Below are positions 39,701-48,431 of a stretch of DNA of 64,000 nucleotides, in pieces (the first letter of the stretch is position 1; each line of letters starts with the position of its first letter). The notes below the pieces were generated by a model. It was not told the DNA's origin and did no database searches. It was given only the letters and a program-made list of their open reading frames with translations. Source of the stretch: DASQZT01 sp963728965 (GTDB taxonomy: Bacteria; Acidobacteriota; Terriglobia; Bryobacterales; Bryobacteraceae); assembly GCA_963728965.1 (NCBI GenBank), contig CAVSMH010000014.1, forward strand, positions 1-64,000. The letters run 5' to 3'. A program made the translations under genes and the position numbers.

Positions 39701-40399
39701 CTAAGTGGCGACCGTCGTGACCCCCCGGCGGCGTCGTTCGCAGACGGCTACCAATGCCTCCGCCAGCGGGCTCGGCGAACGCAGTTCCGGCTGGAACAGG
39801 GTGGCGACGAAGAATGGATGCCGATCGAGTTCCACGGCGCGGACTTCATCATCGTCATCCACCGCCGTCACCAGCAGTCCGGCGCCCTCCATCAGGCGTC
39901 GGTACCGCGGGTTCAGGCCACAACTGCAGTGGTATTCCTCCACCGACTCGCGGGTGCGGTAGGCCTGGTGCAGCCGGGAACCTCCCGTGAAGTGTACCCG
40001 CGCCTTCACTCCGGCCAGTGCGGCATCCAGGTGCGAGATGAGCGGCAGGGCCGCTTTAGGGTTCGTCCTCTGATGGTCCGCCTCGGACAAACCAAGCACG
40101 TGTCGTGCGTATTCGAGAATCGTGTATTGGAAGCCGGCCGACGTGCCCAGGAACGGCTTGTCGGACATGCGCGCATACTGGATGGCACGCAGAACCCCCT
40201 CCGCGCTGCGGTAGGGCATGCCGGGCACACACCAGAGGCCGTCGTACTCCGCCAGGGCGTCCCCCGAGCCGACGGAGTCGGTGGGAACCCAGGCTGACTG
40301 CGCCCCTCCCGAAGCAGCCAGCAGCTTCGGAATCGCGGAGTGGGCCTTGTGTTGGTCCTGAAAATCGCCGATGAGACCAATGCGGATCGCTGAGTGCAT
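39701..40399 (-). CDS. CTP-synthase-related glutamine amidotransferase-like protein, Cys replaced by Ser
   Basis: A 232-residue protein resembling the C-terminal glutaminase half of CTP synthase, alone. It shows IRIGLIGDFQDQHKAHSAI, 'GLWCVPGMPYRSAEGVLRAIQYAR' and 'PFLGTSAGFQYTILEYARHVLG'. The nucleophile position (normally G-x-C-x-G-x-Q) is Ser. The later histidine/glutamate region is present as DRHPFFVATLFQPE. NCBI has a class named CTP synthase C-terminal region-related (seleno)protein, which this resembles. Without Cys it probably does not hydrolyse glutamine in the usual way. It ends a unit with the hopene cyclase gene 4 bp upstream of its own neighbour's stop. Confidence 0.78.
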   Translation of the reverse strand: MHSAIRIGLIGDFQDQHKAHSAIPKLLAASGGAQSAWVPTDSVGSGDALAEYDGLWCVPGMPYRSAEGVLRAIQYARMSDKPFLGTSAGFQYTILEYARHVLGLSEADHQRTNPKAALPLISHLDAALAGVKARVHFTGGSRLHQAYRTRESVEEYHCSCGLNPRYRRLMEGAGLLVTAVDDDDEVRAVELDRHPFFVATLFQPELRSPSPLAEALVAVCERRRRGVTTVAT

Positions 40400-40403
40400 T
40401 GGG

Positions 40404-42377
40404 CTATTCTACGCCAACCGGCCCGAAGTGTGGCGCTTCGCCTGCCAGCGCTGCCAGCGCCAAGGCCAGCAATGGGAAGTAGTCGCGGTACATTCCATAG
40501 GTCAGGTAGAACACGTTGGGAAAGCCGGTTCCGGTGGTGGCCTGTTCCGGCCAGGTTCCGTCGGCCCGCTGGTGCGACAGCAGGAACTCCATCCCGCGAC
40601 GGACCGCGCCCGACTCCCGCTCACCTGCCGCCAACAGGCCCAGCAATGCCCACGCCGTCTGGGAAGCGCAACTCGGCGCCGCGACAAACCGGTCGCGGGC
40701 GTAGCTTTCACAGGATTCGCCCCAGCCGCCATCGTGATTCTGGATCGCCCGCAGCCAGCCGGCGGCTCGGGCGATGGCCTCCGCCACCGCGCCGGACGGT
40801 CCAGACGCGCCCAGGCCACGCATGGCCAGAAACGACCCGTAAATGTAATTCACGCCCCACCTGCCATACCAACTCCCGTCCTTTTCCTGGGCGCGCAGCA
40901 GGTACGCCACGCCGCGGCGCACGGCCTCCTGTTCGCGCAATCCGCGACGGCAGAGCGATTCCACCACGCGGCCCGTAATGTCCGGGCACGTGGGATCGAG
41001 CATGGCGTTATGGTCCGCGAACGGCACCTCGTTGAGTACCGCCCAGTTGTTGTCGACATCGAAGGCCGCCCAGCCTCCGTCGGCCGACTGCATGGCCAGC
41101 AGCCAGTTCACCGCTCGCCGCTCGGCGGCGGCCTGCGCCTTGCGATTGGAACTCCGCGCATGCAGCAGCGCCAGCAGCACCATGGCGGTATCGTCGATAT
41201 CGGGATAGAACTCGTTGGCAAACTCGAAGGCCCAGCCTGAAGGTTCCACATCGGGGCGTTTCACGGACCAGTCGCCTTTGCGCCGAACCTCCTTGCTAAT
41301 GAGCCAGTCGGCCGCATGGGTCATGCGGGGGTCGCTGCCGCAGCCCGCCTCTCCCAGCGCAAAAGCGCAGATCGCCGTGTCCCAGATGGGCGACACGCAA
41401 GGCTGGAAAAGGAACCGGTCGCCACTCTCCAGGAGCAGCGATTCGAAATGGCGGATGGCTTCCACCCGGTCGGGATGGTCCTCAGGGTAGCCGAGCGCGT
41501 CCAGGGCCATGATGAAGTACATCATGGCGGGGTAAATAGCGCCCAGGCCCTCGGTGTGGCGCGTACGGTCCAGAATCCAGTGCTCGGCCTCACGGATGGC
41601 CGCGCCGCGGATCCGCTCGGAACCGCGTTTTTCCCATACTTTGAAAACCCGATCGAGATGATGAAAGAGAATCGAGAGGCCATTGCGCTTGGGCAACGCC
41701 AGGCTCACGTTGGGCAGCAGCAATTCATCCAGCGTGAAGCCGTCCGGCGCCCGGCGACTCCCTCCGCGCGCCTGCACGATCGACAACGGCACCAGGATGG
41801 AGCGTGTCCAGGACGACATCTCGTATAGCACGTTGCCCGGCAGCATTACGATTTCGGGAGGCACCGAGGGAACGTGCCTGCGCGGGTAAAGGCCAAAGAG
41901 GCTCAGGTTGATTTTGACGTAGCTGTTGGCGGATTGCAGTCCGCCCAGCGCCAGAATGCGCTCGCGGGCGCGGCGCAGCGGTTCGCCATCGGCGGGAAAG
42001 CCGGCCAGTTTCAACGCGCAGTAAGCCTTGACGGTGGCACTGACATCGGCGGGGCCGCCGTGATACGTATTGAAACCGCCATCCTCCAGTTGCCGCTCCA
42101 AAATGGAGCGGGCGGCTTTCTCGATCCGCGCCCCGCTGGGTGGATTCCACCGTCCCTCCCCGGGCTGGTGCAGCCACAGTTGCAGCAGGATGTAGTCGGA
42201 TTCGAGGGTGGTATCGGCGGTCAGTTCGCCGCACCAGAATCCTTCGGGCGATTGCTGGCGAAACAGCGCTTCCACGGAGCGCGCCGCCGCGGCTTCGTCC
42301 CCGCGCAGTGAAAGGGCCGGGCGTCCAACCGGGCGTGGCGCCGGCTGCCCGGCGGGGATCAACCATTCGGAAGACAT
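40404..42377 (-). CDS. shc: Squalene-hopene cyclase
   Basis: A 657-residue protein, the usual length for the family, that folds squalene into hopene for membrane hopanoids. The catalytic DxDD motif is present as DIDDTA (near residue 360). Several QW repeats are visible (for example QSADGGWAAFD and QNHDGGWGES), along with GSWYGRWGVNYIYG and the C-terminal TGFPNVFYLTYGMYRDYFPL. Start alternatives are 42377 (MSSEW) and 42392 (MESRP). It is divergent from yceH with 95 bp between starts. The next gene downstream, 4 bp away, is the amidotransferase-like protein. Confidence 0.93.
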   Translation of the reverse strand: MSSEWLIPAGQPAPRPVGRPALSLRGDEAAAARSVEALFRQQSPEGFWCGELTADTTLESDYILLQLWLHQPGEGRWNPPSGARIEKAARSILERQLEDGGFNTYHGGPADVSATVKAYCALKLAGFPADGEPLRRARERILALGGLQSANSYVKINLSLFGLYPRRHVPSVPPEIVMLPGNVLYEMSSWTRSILVPLSIVQARGGSRRAPDGFTLDELLLPNVSLALPKRNGLSILFHHLDRVFKVWEKRGSERIRGAAIREAEHWILDRTRHTEGLGAIYPAMMYFIMALDALGYPEDHPDRVEAIRHFESLLLESGDRFLFQPCVSPIWDTAICAFALGEAGCGSDPRMTHAADWLISKEVRRKGDWSVKRPDVEPSGWAFEFANEFYPDIDDTAMVLLALLHARSSNRKAQAAAERRAVNWLLAMQSADGGWAAFDVDNNWAVLNEVPFADHNAMLDPTCPDITGRVVESLCRRGLREQEAVRRGVAYLLRAQEKDGSWYGRWGVNYIYGSFLAMRGLGASGPSGAVAEAIARAAGWLRAIQNHDGGWGESCESYARDRFVAAPSCASQTAWALLGLLAAGERESGAVRRGMEFLLSHQRADGTWPEQATTGTGFPNVFYLTYGMYRDYFPLLALALAALAGEAPHFGPVGVE

Positions 42378-42472
42378 GGGCCGACTTTCCATGGTAACCG
42401 CAAACCCTCGCCGTCGCGCCGGCGGACGCCCGCGCATGCCGCCGCGCGCCCCGTTTTTGCCAAACTGGAGTG

Positions 42473-43096
42473 ATGGAACCGCAACTGGATAGTGTCGAGG
42501 TGCGCGTCCTCGGCTCGCTGATGGAAAAAGAGGTGGCCACCCCCGAATACTATCCGATGTCGCTCAATGCCCTGGTCAACGCGTGCAATCAGAAATCCAA
42601 CCGCGAACCGGTGGTCGCCTACGACGACGATACGGTGGAGGCGGCGCTCGCCGGACTGCGCGAAAAGGGACTGGCCCAGCGTATCACTGGCCGCGACAGC
42701 CGCGTCCCCAAACACGCACAGCGCTTTACCGAGAGATTCAATATGGGCCGGCGGGAGGGCGCCATCCTGTGCGTGCTCATGCTGCGCGGCCCGCAGACCG
42801 TGGGCGAACTGCGCGGCCGCACCGAACGCCTCTACACGTTCGACGATCTCGAGGCCGTGGAGAGCACCCTGCGCCGGCTGGACGAGTTAGGGTTTGTCAA
42901 AGAACTCCCCCGCCAGGCCGGTTTCAAAGAGCCGCGGTTCGTCAATTTGCTCTCGGGCGACGTCGCGCCGTTACCCGTGTCGGCCGAACCGGCAGCGCCC
43001 CGCGCCGCGGCCGAGCGCGACCGTCTCACGGCGCTCGAAATCGCCTTGGCCGATCTGCGGCGCGAATTCGAGGACTTCAAGAGACGGTTCGAGTAG
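42473..43096 (+). CDS. YceH-family (DUF480) protein
   Basis: A 207-residue protein with tandem winged-helix domains typical of YceH: LDSVEVRVLGSLMEKEVATPEYYPMSLNALVNACNQKSNREPV, then VPKHAQRF, REGAILCVLMLRGPQTVGELRGRTERLYTFDDLEAVE and VKELPRQAGFKEPRF. A coiled coil closes the C-terminus. The physiological role is unclear; it is thought to be a DNA- or envelope-linked factor. GTG at 42470 is an alternative start. It is divergent from the hopene cyclase gene. Confidence 0.88.
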   Translation: MEPQLDSVEVRVLGSLMEKEVATPEYYPMSLNALVNACNQKSNREPVVAYDDDTVEAALAGLREKGLAQRITGRDSRVPKHAQRFTERFNMGRREGAILCVLMLRGPQTVGELRGRTERLYTFDDLEAVESTLRRLDELGFVKELPRQAGFKEPRFVNLLSGDVAPLPVSAEPAAPRAAAERDRLTALEIALADLRREFEDFKRRFE

Positions 43097-43147
43097 CCTG
43101 TCCACCGGGCGGCATCCCGGGCATCCGGCTCTCCGGACCGGGCAGCC

Positions 43148-43741
43148 TCACACCAACTGTTCCATCAGCGAGACCAGGTAATCCTGATCGAAGGGCCCGG
43201 ACCGGTAGGTACGCGCGTCGAAATAACGCCACAAGTAGTGGGGTTTCTCGAGCGTATAGAAGAGGAGTTGCTCTTCGATCAGGTCTTTGTCGAGCAGTTC
43301 CTGGTTGAAGGCCCGCACTCGGCCCACCAGGGTATACGGGATGCGGAAGTCTTCCGTCGAGACCAGTTCCGGCGTGGCCTCGAACTCAACCTGTAGAATG
43401 CGCCCGCGGATGTGCATCTGGATCAGATTGGCCGACTCCTCGCGGAAATCGCCATCGGTGTACCGCGGCGGGTCGATGATCAACTCCCCACGCGAGAGCA
43501 GCCGGTTCACGGCCGCCACGAATTCCGCGCATACGCCATAGATTTCCGCGGCGGCGGCGCGGCGCAAAGCCGAAATATCGGCAGCACGGCGGAGGACGGC
43601 ATCATCTTTATCGGCGAGCGCGTCGATGCTGGCTGCCAGTCGTTGCAGCCGGGTGGGGCGTAGCGGGTTCTGCTTATCGGAGCGGTTCCAGATCACGGAA
43701 TGTCTCAGCTCTCTATTGCAGCACACCGCCGGGACACCCAA
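43148..43741 (-). CDS. Unrecognised 197-residue protein
   Basis: Helical N-terminal half (LQRLAASIDALADKDDAVLRRAADISALRRAAAAEIYGVCAEFVAAVNRLL). The C-terminal half holds …DPPRYTDGDFREESANLIQMHIRGRILQVEFEATPELVSTEDFRIPYTLVGRVRAFNQELLDKDLIEEQLLFYTLEKPHYLWRYFDARTYRSG… in pieces. The pattern suggests a cytoplasmic protein conserved in related genomes, but I recognise no domain. The first 15 residues may be too many; the start is uncertain. Confidence 0.7.
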   Translation of the reverse strand: MGVPAVCCNRELRHSVIWNRSDKQNPLRPTRLQRLAASIDALADKDDAVLRRAADISALRRAAAAEIYGVCAEFVAAVNRLLSRGELIIDPPRYTDGDFREESANLIQMHIRGRILQVEFEATPELVSTEDFRIPYTLVGRVRAFNQELLDKDLIEEQLLFYTLEKPHYLWRYFDARTYRSGPFDQDYLVSLMEQLV

Positions 43742-43760
43742 ACAATACTGCCCCGCCGCC

Positions 43761-44006
43761 TCACTCCCGCCGCCGCCACACCATCAGATCTTCCGGCCGG
43801 ATGAGATCGAGGAGGTCGATGCGAAGCTGCTGGAGGACTTCATCGGCCGTATCGGCGGATAGCACGCGCTTTCCTTTCAATACGTTATGGATGTGAGGCT
43901 GGGAGACACCGGTCATTCGGGCAATCCCGCGCTCGGTCAGTCCGCCACAGCGAACGCGCTCGCGGATCTCCGCAACGAGCCGATCATGCAGCTCGCGAAA
44001 AGTCAT
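43761..44006 (-). CDS. Small HTH (Cro/CI-type) regulator
   Basis: An 81-residue protein with a helix-turn-helix: LTERGIARMTGVSQPHIHNVLKGKRVLSADTADEVLQQL. Its ATG lies at the edge of the AT-rich gap 44007-44288. It is divergent from the gene at 44289 and may control it and itself. Confidence 0.75.
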   Translation of the reverse strand: MTFRELHDRLVAEIRERVRCGGLTERGIARMTGVSQPHIHNVLKGKRVLSADTADEVLQQLRIDLLDLIRPEDLMVWRRRE

Positions 44007-44288
44007 GTTACTTTGGACCTATTTCTCCGGGAAATAGAGGGTTACGGCAAAACCCTACACTCATTGGGAGGCACATAATTAAAACAGGAAATTTTGATCC
44101 CGATTAATAATACCTAAATACCTGGAAATAAAAACGGAAGGAGGTAGGGGAATAGTACTGGAACGATTAGTATTCGTAAGAATTCTCATTAGAATTCTTG
44201 ACTTTATTCCTCCTAATGTTAGATTCAGTACAGTCTCAACGCCAGGTGGCGCCCTTTATATCGCCAACCTTGGAGGACATTCTCACAA
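44007..44288. promoter_or_regulatory. AT-rich intergenic region with repeated AGAATTCT palindromes
   Basis: The region is much richer in A and T than its surroundings. The palindrome AGAATTCT occurs in the close pair AAGAATTCTCATTAGAATTCTTG (about 44178-44200), so the two boxes also form a larger inverted repeat. TTGACT (44199-44204) could be a -35 element, without a clear -10. GGAGG (44272-44276) serves the gene at 44289. Possible target of the divergent HTH regulator. Confidence 0.5.
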
Positions 44289-44855
44289 ATGCAATGGAAT
44301 CGGTCGAACACACTTGGAATCGCCAAAAATAAGTGCACGTACTGCTCGGGTAACGGCACGCGACTTGTCCGCAACGGCAAGGAGGTACCCTGCAATTGCG
44401 TTTTTCGGGCCATTTTTAGGGCCTGCCTGAACCATTTTCGAACCTGCGCCGTGAAAGGGGCGCACACGAGTTCGGTGACGCTGGAATTGTGTCACGGCCG
44501 CGAAGGGCGGCGGACCTACTCGCGGAAAAGAGAAGAATTCATGGCCGACTTCTGTCTCGTAAGCCGGCGCGCCCTCGATGATTTCGAGCATCGTCTTTTC
44601 CGATTTCATTTCCTTCTCGGCGCAGACTGGAAGCTCTGCTGCCGGCAAATGGGGATCGATCGCGGCACGTTCTTTCATGCGGTCTACCGGATCGAACAGA
44701 CCCTGGGTCGCACGTTTGCCGAGACCCGCCCCTACCCCCTGTTTCCGTTGGACGAATACTTCAGCGGCACGATCCGCCACGATGACGATGGGCCATCCGA
44801 AAAACAGTCGGCCCTGCGCCGGTCCTTCACTCCGCCCCTGCGTTTGTCTGCCTGA
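44289..44855 (+). CDS. Unrecognised protein with N-terminal cysteine motif
   Basis: A 188-residue protein. The N-terminus has CTYCSGNGTRL…PCNC, a DnaJ-like CxxCxGxG plus CxC metal-binding arrangement. The C-terminal half (ALDDFEHRLFRFHFLLGADWKLCCRQMGIDRGTFFHAVYRIEQ…RPYPLFPLDEYF) resembles a sigma- or terminase-small-subunit-like helical domain. I cannot name the family, but the sequence looks conserved. It is preceded by GGAGG and by an AT-rich regulatory region. Confidence 0.7.
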   Translation: MQWNRSNTLGIAKNKCTYCSGNGTRLVRNGKEVPCNCVFRAIFRACLNHFRTCAVKGAHTSSVTLELCHGREGRRTYSRKREEFMADFCLVSRRALDDFEHRLFRFHFLLGADWKLCCRQMGIDRGTFFHAVYRIEQTLGRTFAETRPYPLFPLDEYFSGTIRHDDDGPSEKQSALRRSFTPPLRLSA

Positions 44856-44956
44856 TGCTGCAAAATGGGGGACTCGGCCCGGGTAGCCGAGTCCTCCATT
44901 CCATTTTTCGACGCCGGACTCCCTGCATTCTCTACAATGGTTACTCCGGCGAATCC

Positions 44957-45955
44957 ATGGACCCTCTCACCCACACGGCCACCGGCCTTTTCCTCAGCCG
45001 GGCCGGCTTACGGCACTGGACTCCGCTATCCACGCCGATTCTCCTGTTGGCCGCGAACGCTCCCGATGTCGATGTGGTTTCGGCGTTTGGGGGATCGCTG
45101 AACTACCTACACTACCACCGTCACATCACTCACTCCCTGGCCGCACTGCCGGTGATGGCCTTCCTGGCGGTGCTGGTCGTTCGGTTGGCCGCACGAAAAC
45201 CAATTCGCTGGATGGGCGCGCTTCTGGCGGCATCGATCGGGGTGGCATCCCACCTCGCGCTCGACCTGACCAACATGTACGGCATTCGCTTGTGGCTTCC
45301 CTTTTCCGCGGAATGGCTGCACCTGGATTTGACCAGTGTTGTGGACGTCTGGATTTGGGCAGTTTTGCTGCTGGGCATGGCGGGGCCCTTCATCGGCCGA
45401 CTGGTAGGTTCGGAGATCACCTCGGGCACCGGACGCGACCGGCATCACGGCCGCGGCTTCGCCTTCTTTGCCCTGGCGTTCGTGCTGCTTTACAACATCG
45501 GTCGGGTGGCTCTCCACGGGCGGGCGGCAGCCACGCTCGATGCGCGCATCTACCAGGGCGTCGCGCCGCAGCGTGTGGCGGCTCTGCCCGATGCGGTGAA
45601 CCCGCTGCGCTGGATGGGGCTGGTGGAGACCGACGATTTTTGTGCGGCGGCCGAGGTGAACCTGGCGGGCGAGTTCGATCCCGCCCGGGCGCAGGTATTC
45701 CACAAACCCGAATACGACCCGGCCCTGGACGCCGCCCGTGGGACCCACACGTTCCAGGAGTTCCTCCGCTTCGCCCAATGGCCGCTCTGGCGCGTCTCGC
45801 CGGCGGCAGACCGGGAAAACGCTAAGCTCGTACAGGTGTTAGACCTGCGATTCGGCACGCCGCTGGCCCCCGGCTTCATGGCGAGCGCGGTGGTGACCTC
45901 CCGCCAACAGGTCGTGGAGACGCGCTTTCAGTGGGGACCGCTTCGTCCCCGATAA
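44957..45955 (+). CDS. YdjM-like membrane metal-dependent hydrolase
   Basis: A 332-residue protein beginning MDPLTHTATGLFLSRAG, the typical first line of the YdjM/LexA-binding inner membrane hydrolase family. It has HYHRHITHSLAALPVMAF (histidine motif, near residue 60) and HLALDLTNMYGIRLWLPFS, with five or so membrane segments. The C-terminal 130 residues are an extra soluble domain. It acts in the inner membrane; its substrate is unknown. Confidence 0.82.
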   Translation: MDPLTHTATGLFLSRAGLRHWTPLSTPILLLAANAPDVDVVSAFGGSLNYLHYHRHITHSLAALPVMAFLAVLVVRLAARKPIRWMGALLAASIGVASHLALDLTNMYGIRLWLPFSAEWLHLDLTSVVDVWIWAVLLLGMAGPFIGRLVGSEITSGTGRDRHHGRGFAFFALAFVLLYNIGRVALHGRAAATLDARIYQGVAPQRVAALPDAVNPLRWMGLVETDDFCAAAEVNLAGEFDPARAQVFHKPEYDPALDAARGTHTFQEFLRFAQWPLWRVSPAADRENAKLVQVLDLRFGTPLAPGFMASAVVTSRQQVVETRFQWGPLRPR

Positions 45956-46036
45956 GGCCGGGATCAGTAAGTTTCGCTTCCAATCTAAGGTGTTCGGCGA
46001 ATTTGCGCCACGCCCAAGGGGTGCCACACTCGAGGC

Positions 46037-46381
46037 GTGCACTCTACTGAAACTGCTGTTCTCGACCGCGATCAACTCCGCGAGATCACCTTAAACGACG
46101 AGGAACTCATGCGGGAGATTCTGTCCGCGTTGATCGACGATACCACGCGCCAGATCGAGTTGCTCGGTTCCGCCATCCGGGCCGAAGACTCCCAGAAATG
46201 CATGCGGCTGGCGCACTATTCCAAGGGAGCCTGCGCCAACGTGGGGGCCAATTCCGCCGCGGCCTTGCTTAAGCAGATCGAGCGAAAGGCCGCCGATCGC
46301 CGGTTTGAAGACTGCACGAGCTCGCTGGGCGCACTGGTGGCGGAGATCGAGCGGCTGCGAACCGAAGCCGTGAGCCTCTAA
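46037..46381 (+). CDS. Hpt phosphotransfer protein
   Basis: A 114-residue protein with a GTG start. The four-helix Hpt domain carries the phospho-accepting histidine in MRLAHYSKGACANVGA (His near residue 60), with helices 'EELMREILSALIDDTTRQIELL' and 'AALLKQIERKAADRRF' around it. It passes phosphate between histidine kinases and response regulators; no kinase is nearby. It overlaps the end of the convergent IscU-like gene by 4 bp. Confidence 0.8.
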   Translation: MHSTETAVLDRDQLREITLNDEELMREILSALIDDTTRQIELLGSAIRAEDSQKCMRLAHYSKGACANVGANSAAALLKQIERKAADRRFEDCTSSLGALVAEIERLRTEAVSL

Positions 46382-46734
46382 CCCAGGCGCTTCCTGAGCG
46401 CGCGCAAAGCGTCGGCGCATAGGGCCGCCGCGTGTTTGGATTCCGCCGGCAATCCTCCGAGGGCTCCGTCCACCACCGACGCCTGAAAGTCTGCCAGCTC
46501 CGCCGCCGTCTTTCCGGTGATCCATTCGGTCAGCGCCGAACCTGCCGCAATGGAGGCCGTACACCCGCGTACCTTGTACCGCGCTTCCACCACGACGCCC
46601 CGTTCCACCCGCGCCGATAAGCGGAGGATGTCGCCACACGCCGGGTTGGACACTTCCACCACCCACGCCGGAGACGGCAGTTCCCCCACATTACGCGGGT
46701 TCCGGAAATGCTCGATCAGGAGCTCCGGATACAT
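46378..46734 (-). CDS. IscU/NifU-type Fe-S cluster scaffold
   Basis: A 118-residue protein beginning MYPELLIEHFRNPRNVGEL. The three scaffold cysteines are present in SNPACGDIL, VRGCTASIA and AALCADALRAL. It assembles [2Fe-2S] or [4Fe-4S] clusters and hands them to target proteins. No IscS or SUF partner lies nearby. Its start is only 14 bp from that of the divergent Nudix gene. Confidence 0.87.
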   Translation of the reverse strand: MYPELLIEHFRNPRNVGELPSPAWVVEVSNPACGDILRLSARVERGVVVEARYKVRGCTASIAAGSALTEWITGKTAAELADFQASVVDGALGGLPAESKHAAALCADALRALRKRLG

Positions 46735-46748
46735 GGTCCAATATTGGC

Positions 46749-47666
46749 ATGATTCAGGTGGTCGCGGCGATCCTCGAGCGTAACGGACGGGTGTTGATCT
46801 GCCAGCGGACACCGGCGCAGTCCCATCCGCTCGAATGGGAGTTTCCGGGAGGCAAAGTCGAGCCCGGAGAAACGCCGCCGGAAGCGCTACGCCGCGAACT
46901 CGAAGAGGAACTCGGCGTCCGGGAGGCCCGTGGCGACGAGATCGCCCGCTATGAATTCACCTACCCCGGCAAAAAGCCGATTCTGCTGATCTTCTTCCGC
47001 CTGACGAGTTTCCGCGACGAGCCGCACAACCGGATTTTTCAGGACATGCGCTGGGAACGGCCGGCCGACCTTCCCCGCTTCGATTTCGTACAAGGCGACC
47101 GCGATTTCCTCCGCTGGTATGCCGCTCTCCCCGGCAGCGCCACTATACTGGGTCGTATGGCCACAGCGATCAAGATGGCGGACCCGGCCGGCAACGAGTT
47201 TCTGGCCAGCCTGGAAGCGAAAAGCAAACGTGCCAACTACTTCTACCGCACCATGGCGCGCCGGCCCGAGGTACTCAAGACCTTTGTGCCGCTCTATGGA
47301 GCGATCATGGGTCCCGGATCGGTAGACCGGCGCCTCAAAGAGCTGGCCTATCTCACCTGCGCTTATGCCAACGAATGCGCCTATTGCACCGCGGCTCACG
47401 TGGCCGGCGGACGCAAGGCGGGAATTACCGAGGAGGAGTTGGAGGCGCTCCAGACCGAGCAGGATCACAATTTCTCAGAGCTCGAACGCGCCGTCATCCG
47501 CTATGCGCGCGAGCTGACGCGCGACGCCGATGCGGAGGCCGAAACCCGGGAGGCGCTGTTCCAGCACTTCAACGACGAGCAAGTGGTGGAGATTACCCTG
47601 GTGGCGTCCATGGCCAATTTCACCAACCGCTTCAACAACGGCCTGGGAGTCATGCCGGAGGAGTAA
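46749..47666 (+). CDS. Nudix hydrolase fused to a carboxymuconolactone-decarboxylase/AhpD-like domain
   Basis: A 305-residue frame. Residues 1-130 form a MutT-like Nudix hydrolase: VAAILERNGRVLICQR and the Nudix box GGKVEPGETPPEALRRELEEELG. This type cleans 8-oxo-dGTP from the nucleotide pool. Residues 137-305 are an AhpD/CMD-like domain with the redox motif ECAYCTAAH (C-x-x-C…H), typical of peroxidase-linked proteins. No stop separates them. An internal ATG at 47157 is preceded by TATACT (47144-47149), so the second half may also be made alone. Either a true fusion or two genes joined by loss of a stop. Confidence 0.82.
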   Translation: MIQVVAAILERNGRVLICQRTPAQSHPLEWEFPGGKVEPGETPPEALRRELEEELGVREARGDEIARYEFTYPGKKPILLIFFRLTSFRDEPHNRIFQDMRWERPADLPRFDFVQGDRDFLRWYAALPGSATILGRMATAIKMADPAGNEFLASLEAKSKRANYFYRTMARRPEVLKTFVPLYGAIMGPGSVDRRLKELAYLTCAYANECAYCTAAHVAGGRKAGITEEELEALQTEQDHNFSELERAVIRYARELTRDADAEAETREALFQHFNDEQVVEITLVASMANFTNRFNNGLGVMPEE

Positions 47667-47686
47667 GGTCCGAGGCGCCACCCATC

Positions 47687-48397
47687 ATGCCGATCCTGAG
47701 CGGCATCCATCCGGTCGCCGAGGCTCTGCGAGCGCGGCATCCCCTGGACCGCGTCCTGGTCGCCCAAGGCGCCGGCGGCGCGCGTTTACAGGAGATTATC
47801 GACCTGGCCCGCCAGGCCCACGTCCCGGTGCGCTTCGAGCCGCGTGCGGCGATCGACCGCCTGGCCGGGACGTCCGCTCACCAGGGCGTGGTCGCCCTGG
47901 GTGCCGCACGAAAGTATGCCGATATCGACGCCGCCAGCGCTACGGCCATGGTGGTGGTGCTGGACGGGGTGGAAGATCCGCACAACCTGGGCGCGATCAT
48001 CCGAACCGCGCACGCGGCGGGTGCCGGCTCGGTGGTGATTCCCGAACGGCGCGCAGCAGGCTTGACCGACGTCGTCGCCAAGGCCGCGGCAGGCGCGCTC
48101 GAACATCTGCCGGTGGCGCGGGTCACCAACATCAACCGCACCCTGGAAGACCTGAAGCAGCGCGGTTTTTGGATCTACGGACTGGACGAGCGGGGCACGG
48201 AAGACTACGACCGCGTGGAGTACGCCACGCCCGCCGCGTTCGTGCTGGGTGGTGAAGGCAAGGGCCTGCACGAACAGGCGCGCAGGCATTGCGACGTGCT
48301 GGTGCGCATTCCCCTGGAGGGCCGGATCTCGTCCCTCAATGTTTCGGTCGCCGCCGGTATCGTTCTTTTCGAGTGGAAAAGACGCCGTCCACGGTAA
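47687..48397 (+). CDS. rlmB: RlmB-type 23S rRNA 2'-O-methyltransferase
   Basis: A 236-residue SpoU/TrmH-family methyltransferase. The N-terminal substrate-binding domain (LSGIHPVAEALRA…HQGVVALG) is followed by the SPOUT knot domain with VVVLDGVEDPHNLGAIIRTAHAAG and LGGEGKGL…RIPLEGRISSLNVSVAAGIVLFEW. It methylates the 2'-hydroxyl of a ribosomal guanosine (G2251 in E. coli). RlmB versus another TrmH-like member is by resemblance. Confidence 0.88.
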   Translation: MPILSGIHPVAEALRARHPLDRVLVAQGAGGARLQEIIDLARQAHVPVRFEPRAAIDRLAGTSAHQGVVALGAARKYADIDAASATAMVVVLDGVEDPHNLGAIIRTAHAAGAGSVVIPERRAAGLTDVVAKAAAGALEHLPVARVTNINRTLEDLKQRGFWIYGLDERGTEDYDRVEYATPAAFVLGGEGKGLHEQARRHCDVLVRIPLEGRISSLNVSVAAGIVLFEWKRRRPR

Positions 48398-48431
48398 TTT
48401 CCGGGGGAAACCTCATAGTAGAATCGAGGGT

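Noticed and set aside
39701..40399. Selenocysteine reading in the amidotransferase-like gene
   Set aside because: The nucleophile codon encodes Ser, not an in-frame TGA, so no selenoprotein is indicated here.
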